A stretch of DNA of 64,000 nt from Osedax frankpressi. Lineage: Eukaryota > Annelida > Polychaeta > Sabellida > Siboglinidae. The stretch is from NCBI GenBank assembly GCA_964035775.1, contig OZ038312.1, positions 18,570,713-18,634,712 on the forward strand. The letters are read 5' to 3'. Each line of letters begins with the position of its first letter. Position 1 is the first letter of the stretch. Positions 24,131-34,800 of this stretch are shown in pieces. The notes below the pieces were generated by a model that saw only the letters and a list, made by a program, of their open reading frames with translations, was not told the origin of the DNA and ran no database searches. The translations under genes were made by a program, and so were the position numbers.

Positions 24131-27100
24131 CTAATTCTCCTCGGACACGCCGCATAGTTTATGAGTGACACCTGGTGTCTGCGATGCCGGCTTCAACACA
24201 TCGGCAAGTCCCCTCCAATCACGCGAGAGGTAGAGAGACGAGTCGGTGAGTTCCTCCAGGCGGCGCTCCATGTAGCCCTCTGCGATTGGGCGTAGAGACG
24301 AGAGACGTGTGGATAGTGGAGAGTGGGATGGAGATAGTAGTCGCAAATGAAACGTAATATTTAAAGGTAGAGTAACGGTAGAGAGGGCAAGGAAGATAAG
24401 GATAGCAACAGTAGAGGGAGAGAGATAAAGGAAATTGCTTTGCCCATGAGAAGTATGTTTTATCAAATGATTCAATCTAGATCTTTCTACAAACCAGCAT
24501 CACCAAATTCACTTTGAGTGATAAGGCATTCACGAGATATAGCCGGTGACAGGGTAGGAGAGGCGGTCCGACTGATGAAAGGGGTTACGGGAGTGGAGAG
24601 ATAACCCCTTGTTGCGATCCTATGAGGGTTTGGATAGGAGAGGTGGAATTACAGTTCTAAAATATGTAACTAATATAGACACATTAAATATCCTTAAATA
24701 TAGGCACATTAGATATCCTTAAATATAGGCACATTAGATATCCTTAAATATAGGCACATTATTATTTATCTTATCATTTGTATTACTATAATATTATTCA
24801 AAGAGGTGTGAAATCATTATTAATTAATGTAATAATTTTCTGTTGAAATCTTTTGATTTTATTCAGTGTTATTTTTATTAGTTAGTTAATATAATAATTA
24901 TTATTATAAATTGGGGATTAATAATAAAAGATTGAAAATCATAAAGATTAACAGAAAATAATAAATATAACTTATATTATTATATTACCTTTATTTAGCT
25001 TTAGGGGATATCAAAGGAGTGACTATGCAAAATATAAATACGATATAATGCTATTAAATGCTGTAATATACTATATTATACTATGAAATACTATAATATA
25101 CCATATAATACTGAGATAATAAATAATAATAAACTTTTATCAAGTAATGACCTAGGGTACAAGTAGGTCAATTTCGTATTCCTTCGATTTCTGATTGTAG
25201 TTGTCTTAGTTTCGTAAAGTTTTTGTTTCAGAACGGCTGAACAGATGTTCCTCTGACCAGTGGTGGTCATCATTTGGGCCAAACTTTGCTGCTCCAACTG
25301 ACATCGAGAGCCTAGTAGTATGATCGGAGAGGAAGCGGTCATGAGTCAAGGTTATGGAAGAAAGAGTCGTTGTTATGGGAGAGGGAGGTAAAGAGTCGTT
25401 GTTATGGGAGGTAAAGAGTCGTTGTTATGGGAGACGGAGGTAAAGAGTTGTTGTTATGGGAGGTAAAGAGTCGTTGTTATGGGAGAGGGAGGTAAAGAGT
25501 TGTTGTTATGGGAGGTAAAGAGTCGTTGTTATGGGAGAGGGAGGTAAAGAGTCGTTGTTATGGGAGAGGGAGGTAAAGAGTCGTTGTTATGGGAGAGGGA
25601 GGTAAAGAGTTGTTGTTATGGGAGGTAAAGAGTCGTTGTTATGGGAGAGGGAGGTAAAGAGTTGTTGTTATGGGAGGTAAAGAGTCGTTGTTATGGGAGA
25701 CGGAGGTAAAGAGTTGTTGTTATGGGAGGTAAAGAGTATTTGTTATGGGAGAGGGAGGTAAAGAGTTGTTGTTATGGGAGGTAAAGAGTCGTTGTTATGG
25801 GAGAGGGAGGTAAAGAGTTGTTGTTATGGGAGGTAAAGAGTCGTTGTTATGGGAGAGGGAGGTAAAGAGTTGTTGTTATGGGAGGTAAAGAGTCGTTGTT
25901 ATGGGAGAGGGAGGTAAAGAGTTGTTGTTATGGGAGGTAAAGAGTCGTTGTTATGGGAGAGGGAGGTAAAGAGTTGTTGTTATGGGAGGTAAAGAGTCGT
26001 TGTTATGGGAGACGGAGGTAAAGAGTTGTTGTTATGGGAGGTAAAGAGTATTTGTTATGGGAGAGGGAGGTAAAGAGTTGTTGTTATGGGAGGTAAAGAG
26101 TCGTTGTTATGGGAGAGGGAGGTAAAGAGTTGTTGTTATGGGAGGTAAAGAGTCGTTGTTATGGGAGACGGAGGTAAAGAGTTGTTGTTATGGGAGGTAA
26201 AGAGTCGTTGTTATGGGAGAGGGAGGTAAAGAGTTGTTGTTATGGGAGGTAAAGAGTCGTTGTTATGGGAGACGGAGGTAAAGAGTTGTTGTTATGGGAG
26301 GTAAAGAGTCGTTGTTATGGGAGAGGGAGGTAAAGAGTCGTTGTTATGGGAGAGGGAGGTAAAGAGTCGTTGTTATGGGAGGTAAAGAGTCGTTGTTATG
26401 GGAGACGGAGGTAAAGAGTCGTTGTTATGGGAGAGGGAGGTAAAGAGTTGTTGTTATGGGAGGTAAAGAGTCGTTGTTATGGGAGAGGGAGGTAAAGAGT
26501 CGTTGTTATGGGAGAGGGAGGTAAAGAGTCGTTGTTATGGGAGGTAAAGAGTCGTTGTTATGGGAGACGGAGGTAAAGAGTCGTTGTTATGGGAGAGGGA
26601 GGTAAAGAGTCGTTATTATGGAAGAGGGAGGTAAAGAGTCGTTGTTATGGGAGAGGGAGGTAAAGAGTCGTTGTTATGGGAGAGGGAGGTAAAGAGTCGT
26701 TGTTATGGGAGAGGGAGGTAAAGAGTCGTTGTTATGGGAGAGGGAGGTAAAGAGTCATTGTTATGGGAGGTAAAGAGTCGTTGTTATGGGAGAGGGAGGT
26801 AAAGAGTCGTTGTTATGGGAGGTAAAGAGTCGTTGTTATGGGAGAGGGAGGTAAAGAGTCTTTGTAATGGGAGGTAAAGAGTCGTTGTTATGGGAGAGGG
26901 AGGTCACGAGTCGTTGTTATGGGAGAGGGAGGTAAAGAGTCGTTGTTATGGGAGGTAAAGAGTCGTTGTTATGGAAGAGGGAGGTAAAGAGTCGTTGTTA
27001 TGGGAGAGGGAGGTAAAGAGTCGTTGTTATGGGAGAGGGAGGTAAAGAGTCGTTGTTATGGGAGAGGAAGGTAAAGAGTCGTTGTTATGGGAGAGGGGTT

Positions 27101-28970
27101 AAAGAGTCGTTGTTATGGGAGAGGGAGGTAAAGAGTCGTTGTTATGGGAGAGGGAGGTAAAGAGTCGTTGTTATGGGAGAGGGAGGTAAAGAGTCGTTGT
27201 TATGGGAGAGGGAGGTAAAGAGTCTTTGTAATGGGAGGTAAAGAGTCGTTGTTATGGGAGAGGAAGGTCATGAGTCGTTGTTATGGGAGAGGGAGGTAAA
27301 GAGTCGTTGTTATGGGAGAGGGAGGTAAAGAGTCGTTGTTATGGGAGAGGGAGGTAAAGAGTCGTTGTTATGGGAGAGGGAGGTAAAGAGTCGTTGTTAT
27401 GGGAGAGGAAGGTAAAGAGTCGTTGTTATGGGAGAGGGGTTAAAGAATCGTTGTTATGGGAGAGGGAGGTAAAGAGTCGTTGTTATGGGAGAGGGAGGTA
27501 AAAAGTCGTTGTTATGGGAGAGGGAGGTAAAGAGTCGTTGTTATGGGAGAGGGAGGTAAAGAGTCGTTGTTATGGGAGAGGGAGGTAAAGAGTCGTTGTT
27601 ATGGGAGGTAAAGAGTCGTTGTTATGGGAGAGGGAAGTAAAGAGTCGTTGTTATGGGAGAGGGGTTAAAGAGTCGTTGTTATGGGAGAGGGAGGTAAAGA
27701 GTCGTTGTTATGGGAGAGGGAGGTAAAGAGTCGTTGTTATGGGAGAGGGAGGTAAAGAGTCGTTGTTATGGGAGAGGGAGGTAAAGAGTCGTTGTTATGG
27801 GAGAGGGAGGTAAAGAGTCGTTGTTATGGGAGAGGGAGGTAAAGAGTCTTTGTAATGGGAGGTAAAGAGTCGTTGTTATGGGAGAGGAAGGTCATGAGTC
27901 GTTGTTATGGGAGAGGGAGGTAAAGAGTCGTTGTTATGGGAGAGGGAGGTAAAGAGTCGTTGTTATGGGAGAGGGAGGTAAAGAGTCGTTGTTATGGGAG
28001 AGGGAGGTAAAGAGTCGTTGTTATGGGAGAGGAAGGTAAAGAGTCGTTGTTATGGGAGAGGGGTTAAAGAATCGTTGTTATGGGAGAGGGAGGTAAAGAG
28101 TCGTTGTTATGGGAGAGGGAGGTAAAAAGTCGTTGTTATGGGAGAGGGAGGTAAAGAGTCGTTGTTATGGGAGAGGGAGGTAAAGAGTCGTTGTTATGGG
28201 AGAGGGAGGTAAAGAGTCGTTGTTATGGGAGGTAAAGAGTCGTTGTTATGGGAGAGGGAAGTAAAGAGTCGTTGTTATGGGAGAGGGGTTAAAGAGTCGT
28301 TGTTATGGGAGAGGGAGGTAAAGAGTCGTTGTTATGGGAGAGGGAGGTAAAGAGTCGTTGTTATGGGAGAGGGAGGTAAAGAGTCGTTGTTATGGGAGAG
28401 GGAGGTAAAGAGTCGTTGTTATGGGAGAGGGAGGTAAAGAGTCGTTGTTATGGGAGAGGGAGGTAAAGAGTATGCATGATGTGAAATAGAACGAGATGAG
28501 AGGGTGATGTAAATAAATTAACAGCGAATTTAGATGAATGTGAATTCTAAATAGATAATTGATTGGTTTAGAGTTTGTTAGCGTTTTATTAATAAACAAA
28601 ATTTGTACATGATTTGAAAATAGGAAATAAAAGAATATATACAATTCTGAATGTTGTTAAAAAGATGTGCGATATAAGTAATCGTATTTAGAAGGACTTC
28701 TACAAAGTGCCCTCTCTTCTCCTTCCCCGAGCTTATTGCGTTTGGGTGTTCGTACAACAATAGTAACCGAAAAAGAGCCTGGTCGAGGAGAGACGATCTT
28801 GTGCGCATTGCAGCTGTTCGAGCGATCGGTGACGGAGTCCGGCTGAAATGCTGGCACTACCGGAAAACGCCGACAGACGATTCGACAGGAAGTGAGGTTG
28901 ATTTCGCCGATACCGGGTATCCATGCCCCTATGCCGATATTACTACGCGGTTCTCCCCAGACCACATAAC
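24131..28970 (-). CDS. Unidentified gene, 3' part: four exons, possible death-fold near the C-terminus
   Basis: Minus-strand exons 28970-28698, 25311-25152, 24619-24495 and 24279-24131 have AG/GT borders and mutually consistent phases (1/1, 1/2, 2/1, 1/stop), giving about 234 residues ending at TAG 24133-24131. The third exon is Ser/Thr/Pro-rich (STPVTPFISRTASPTLSP). The last has RRLEELTDSSLYLSRDWRGL followed by ADVL, which resembles the start of a death domain (hydrophobic helix, then DWRxLAxxL). The remaining death-domain helices are not evident, so this is tentative. The long array in its first visible intron is pyrimidine-rich on the minus strand and ends ~33 bp before the acceptor, as in the plus-strand genes. 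The 5' end was not found. The first exon's opposite strand is also open, so its orientation rests on the splice phases. Confidence 0.45.
24676..24764 (+). repeat. 25-bp repeat, about 4 copies
   Basis: The units contain TAAATATAGGCACATTAGATA. They lie in an intron of the minus-strand gene, just upstream (in its direction) of the exon 24619-24495. Confidence 0.85.
25345..28472 (-). repeat. 29/23-bp minisatellite, 3.1 kb, with a 624-bp higher-order repeat
   Basis: On the plus strand the units contain GGGAGAGGGAGGTAAAGAGT then CGTTGTTAT. A 23-bp form lacks GAGGGA. In the first kilobase long and short units alternate as a 52-bp dimer. From about 27190 a block of variant units (TCTTTGTAATGGG, GGTCATGAG, GGGTTAAAGAATCG) recurs 624 bp further on: for example, 27221 matches 27845 and 27441 matches 28065. 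In the direction of the minus-strand gene the array is C/T-rich and ends near a 3' splice site. Confidence 0.95.
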
Positions 28971-30514
28971 CTGGAGGAAAGGAGCTTTTGAGTATAGCTT
29001 ATATAACAGTGCTGGTTTAAGCTTTAGCATTGGGTTTGGTTAAGTTAAAAGTTACCAAAATAAAGTATACGGTCAATGAAGTACTCGTACCTGAGAAATA
29101 AATCTTGAGGAATCTTACACTAAATAATCTAAGGATTTTGCAAATCCTTAATTAGAGTTACGAATCAGTAATTCGATGATAAAGTAATTTGTGAAGTGAA
29201 AGTATGTAGACTCGACATTGTAGAGCAGTGATTATTGGTGTTTCTTAAATATTAAAATCACAAATCAAGCAATTCTATTCAGTGATTTATGGGTGTGGCT
29301 AATTTGTACAATTTTTCCACTGTCATCTTCCCTGTGTTCTATTAATTTAATAATTACTAATTTAACTATTATTTATTAAATGTAAATACAAATAAGTGAT
29401 TTAGTTTCGAAGATACAAAGCATATAACACCCAGTTATCGAGTTAATAGTTACTGATAGTTATTTTCAAATTAAACCAAACACTATTGTGTATTTGTGTT
29501 ACACAAGTGAAAGATATAAATATCCACCACTTTTTTAGTGAATTCTAATATATTTCCTTTTCATTTTAAAATATAACTCGTATGACTCATAGTGAATACG
29601 ATATTCCTAGTAATTTTCAAATTTACTTTAAAAATGTTCTATATAAATGTTCAAACACTGATTATAAAAAATATCAAAGAAAACACTTATAATATTGAAA
29701 AATTAACTTACATTAGAATACATGACATATATGTGTAGAATATTTTACATATAATACATTATTTCATCAAATAAATATATTAATTTTGTTTATAATGTCA
29801 TTTATCTCTAGAAATTTAGACAATCCTCGTGACATATCACGTGTGTATATATCCAATGAAATTCATTTGAATTAGTTTTATATTTTGGATTAATTTGAAT
29901 GCGTAAGTATTTTTGTGTTTACTATCATAGGATTAATGTTTATATAATTTCACATTACATAATCTTTTTTATTGAAGTATAATAATAAACATAATTCAAA
30001 TAATTACACTATTTATAAATATACACGCTTGTAGTAACAATTTTCCTAGAAATTAGTATTATTTAATTTTTTATATTTTATTACTTGAATTGAATACAAA
30101 TTGTATTACACTTTTTTATTATAAATTGCCTATTAATAACTAAACTTATCATATACTATTAAATTATATATGATATGTTTTTATAACGTTTTGAGTACAA
30201 AATAATATATTCTAATATTCACTTAAAAATGTAACTAATTTTAAATGTAAACACTATTTACTAAATAGAATATATCGTATGATTTGGGCAATAGATTAAA
30301 TAGACAATTATCGACAATCTCGAGTTTAAAATATAATCCACTTACTAGTTTACCAGATAATATCAATATTATAATCCATGAAGTCGTAACATCAACTAAA
30401 TATAACACTGTAGTATTTGTATGTATTGTATACTACTACAATTACTATACTTATGTGAACCTGGTAATATTTTCTAAGTGACTAAGCATACTACTGGGGA
30501 AACACAATATCTCT

Positions 30515-30549
<35 letters not shown>

Positions 30550-31890
30550 TATCAGCAGATGATTTATCAATAACTTCGATATATAATAATTATACACATA
30601 TATATATATTTGATATTATAATAATCATATTTATATATATATTGACATAGTAATAATATCTCTTATTATAGTAATATTTACTATCTAATTAAATAATATT
30701 GAGATTATACATTGCAATGAACGTCTACACACTGATTATATAATACGATGTATGTAATGCCTATGCATTTTTTATATACTATATTATGATTTTTCACTGA
30801 TAGCTACAGACCTTCACTAATAATCATGCCACACTAATGGCCATGCTCCCACTAAAAACAATGCCCCCACCAAAGAAAATGCCCCCACTAAAGACAATGC
30901 CCTCACTAATAATCATGCCCCAGTAATGACCATGACGTCAGTTTCAAGTTTCATTTATTAATAAGTAGTAATACCTACCTTGAAGTCAAACCTTGAAGCT
31001 AATGAATAATACATAATTCTAGTAAAGTCAAAAAGTAGTGGAGACGGTTTTGAATATTTATTGATTCTATTTTTTATAAAATTGTTTTTAATATTTAATA
31101 ATAAATAATATATGTAAAATTCAGATATAAATGTTAAAAAAACACAGTTATAATATATTATAAATCGGGGTTTAGTTGTTGCGAACATTAATAATTAAAT
31201 CTGAAAAATCTAAATTATTAACTATGTGGCAACGAATCTCTAAAATAACAAAATTCGTTATATTTTACAAATGAAAATGGCATGTTTATCAATTTCGCTA
31301 TATTTTGTAAAGATCGTTAAATGCATTTTAAAAGAAACTGCCAAAAAATATCTTCAAATGCAATATAATCATCTAATTCTATAAATAAGGTATAAATTAA
31401 TTATTAATAAATGCATAGTAATAATATGTTCATTTAAAACAATAAATATACTATAAAAAAAATATAATTAATTTTAAAAAATACCAATATCCACCTAAGA
31501 ATATAGAGTTTTTACTATTTATATAATATAACATAACAATAAAAACAATAAAAAGCATTACTGATTCTCCTGATTACATAGCCGAACCATATACCTAAGA
31601 ATATATCATGATATTATTATCTGGTATAATTAATTGTGAATCTCAAATTTATATTCAAAATAAATTAAAATATTTCTTATAATTTATTATTATTATTAGG
31701 AATTAATTAATAATATTTTGATAATAAATAATTCCATAGATAAGTTTGGCATTCAATTATTATTTTATTATATAACGATATCATATATTGTAAACTTTAT
31801 TTTATATTTATACAGTTCTAATACTTTGACTCTACTACTGGTTTACATTTTCACACTTTCGACTTCTTCGAAAATAAAGCATTTCTCTAA
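28971..31890. other. AT-rich stretch without a recognised gene
   Basis: It should contain the missing upstream exon(s) of the minus-strand gene and the ARL10 promoter, but I could not identify either. A (TA)n run lies at about 30516-30540, and five or six AATGCCCCCACTAAAGAC-like copies lie at 30835-30945. Confidence 0.5.
30835..30945 (+). repeat. About 20-bp AATGCCCCCACTAAAGAC repeat
   Basis: Five to six degenerate tandem copies (CCATGC/AATGCC…CCACTAA) lie upstream of ARL10. Confidence 0.75.
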
Positions 31891-34800
31891 ATGAATAATA
31901 AGATTTTAGGTTAGTTTTCTATTTTCAACATTTCTCTTTGTAACTTGTATAAAGCTAATTTATATTATAATTTGATGTTTTATAGAAATTGTTAAATGTA
32001 TAGTCTATGTATGTTTTATATATATTCTCTTCTGTAACTCTATCTTATTTTTAAATTCTATTTTGAAGACCACCAATCTCGAATTCCTACATCCACATCA
32101 GTTCACTTAGATAAATACATCAGATCGACATGTTAGATAAACCATATCACATAGACCACAACCTTAAGAATAATAATTTAACCCCAATCCCACCCTCCCT
32201 CACCCTCTCTCACTTCACCTTAATTCTATTCACCTCTTCTCCTAATAAGATTAGTGATCTATACCTTGAGCTAATGATTTTTCCGTGTTCTGTGCCTACC
32301 TAACCAAACCCAACCCTACCCCTCCTTACCTTACCTAAACCCCACCCAACCCCACCTTACCTAAACCCCACCCAAACCCCACCTTCTAGTTAGACCGGTA
32401 ATCTACGGCCTTATCGCTGGAGCTACAGGTTTCTCTGTCTATTGCGCCTATCGCCTCTACAATGACCTAATAAGCTCGCGATTGGACGAGGGTTTCGTCG
32501 ACAGCATGACCCCTGACCCCAACCCGAAGAAACACAAAGTTCTTGTGCTCGGACTCGATGGAAGCGGTTAAGCAGTAGGCAATATAGTGTGGTAGGTAGT
32601 AGGCAATATAGTGTGGTAGGTAGTAGGCAATATAGTGTGGTAGGTAGTAGGCAATATAGTGTGGTAGGTAGTAGGCAATGTAGTGTGGTAGGTAGTAGGC
32701 AATATAGTGTGGTAGGTAGTAGGCAATGTAGTGTGGTAGGTAGTAGGCAATGTAGTGTGGTAGGTAGTAGGCAATATAGTGTGGTAGGTAGTAGGTAATA
32801 TAGTGTGGTAGGTAGTAGGCAATATAGTGTGGTAGGTAGTAGGCAATATAGTGTGGTAGGTAGTAGGCAATATAGTGTGGTAGGTAGTAGGCAATATAGT
32901 GTGGTAGGTAGTAGGCAATGTAGTGTGGTAGGTAGTAGGCAATATAGTGTGGTAGGTAGTAGGCAATGTAGTGTGGTAGGTAGTAGGCAATGTAGTGTGG
33001 TAGGTAGTAGGTAATGTAGTGTGGTAGGTAGTAGGTAATATAGTGTGGTAGGTAGTAGGCAATATAGTGTGGTAGGTAGTAGGCAATATAGTGTGGTAGG
33101 TAGTAGGCAATATAGTGTGGTAGGTAGTAGGCAATATAGTGTGGTAGGTAGTAGGCAATGTAGTGTGGTAGGTAGTAGGCAATGTAGTGTGGTAGGTAGT
33201 AGGTAATATAGTGTGGTAGGTAATAGGCAATATAGTGTGGTAGGTAGTAGGCAATATAGTGTGGTAGGTAGTAGGCAATATAGTGTGGTAGGTAGTAGGT
33301 AATATAGTGTGGTAGGTAGTAGGCAATATAGTGTGGTAGGTAGTAGGCAATGTAGTGTGGTAGGTAATAGGCAATATAGTGTGGTAGGTAGTAGGTAATA
33401 TAGTGTGGTAGGTAGTAGGCAATATAGTGTGGTAGGTAGTAGGTAATATAGTGTGGTAGGTAGTAGGCAATATAGTGTGGTAGGTAGTAGGCAATATAGT
33501 GTGGTAGGTAGTAGGCAATATAGTGTGGTAGGTAGTAGGCAATATAGTGTGGTAGGTAGTAGGCAATATAGTTTGGTAGGTAGTAGGCAATATAGTGTGG
33601 TAGGTAGTAGGCAATGTAGTGTGGTAGGTAGTAGGTAATATAGTGTGGTAGGTAGTAGGCAATATAGTGTGGTAGGTAGTAGGCAATATAGTGTGGTAGG
33701 TAGTAGGCAATATAGTGTGGTAGGTAGTAGGCAATATAGTGTGGTAGGTAGTAGGCAATATAGTGTGGTAGGTAGTAGGCAATATAGTGTGGTAGGTAGT
33801 AGGCAATGTAGTGTGGTAGGTAGTAGGCAATGTAGTGTGGTAGGTAGTAGGCAATGTAGTGTGGTAGGTAGTAGGCAATATAGTGTGGTAGGTAGTAGGC
33901 AATGTAGTGTGGTAGGTAGTAAGCAATATAGTGTGGTAGGTAGTAGGCAATATAGTGTGGTAGGTAGTAGGCAATATAGTGTGGTAGGTAGTAGGCAATA
34001 TAGTGTGTTAGGTAGTAGGCAATATAGTGTGGTAGGTAGTAGGCAATATAGTGTGGTAGGTAGTAGGCAATATAGTGTGGTAGGTAGTAGGCAATATAGT
34101 GTGGTAGGTAGTAGGCAATATAGTGTGGTAGGTAGTAGGCAATATAGTGTGGTAGGTAGTAGGCAATATAGTGTGGTAGGTAGTAGGCAATATAGTGTGG
34201 TAGGTAGTAGGCAATGTAGTGTGGTAGGTAGTAGGCAATGTAGTGTGGTAGGTAGTAGGCAATATAGTGTGGTAGGTAGTAGGCAATATAGTGTGGTAGG
34301 TAGTAGGCAATATAGTGTGGTAGGTAGTAGGCAATGTAGTGTGGTAGGTAGTAGGCAATGTAGTGTGGTAGGTAGTAGGCAATATAGTGTGGTAGGTAGT
34401 AGGTAATAGAGTGTGGTAGGTAGTAGGCAATATAGTGTGGTAGGTAGTAGGCAATGTAGTGTGGTAGGTAGTAGGTAATATAGTGTGGTAGGTAATAGGC
34501 AATATAGTGTGGTAGGTAGTAGGCAATATAGTGTGGTAGGTAGTAGGCAATGTAGTGTGGTAGGTAGTAGGCAATATAGTGTGGTAGGTAGTAGGCAATG
34601 TAGTGTGGTAGGTAGTAAGCAATATAGTGTGGTAGGTAGTAGGCAATATAGTGTGGTAGGTAGTAGGCAATATAGTGTGGTAGGTAGTAGGCAATATAGT
34701 GTGTTAGGTAGTAGGCAATATAGTGTGGTAGGTAGTAGGCAATATAGTGTGGTAGGTAGTAGGCAATATAGTGTGGTTAGTAGTAGGCAATATAGTGTGG

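Noticed and set aside
25232-25320. Plus-strand exon candidate after TTTTTGTTTCAG
   Set aside because: The acceptor looks good, but the frame is short and has no in-phase partner. The minus-strand exon here fits its neighbours.
28690-29043. Plus-strand open frame of about 110 codons opposite the first exon of the minus-strand gene
   Set aside because: It is in the same register as the minus-strand frame, so it is open by mirror effect. The minus strand has a better acceptor (TTTCCTCCAG) and phases that fit three further exons. Not fully excluded.
29281-29303. GTGATTTATGGGTGTGGCT, nearly repeated at about 46437-46455
   Set aside because: Only about 20 bases are shared with one mismatch, with no wider similarity seen. 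It could be a relic of a dispersed repeat, but that is not supportable here.
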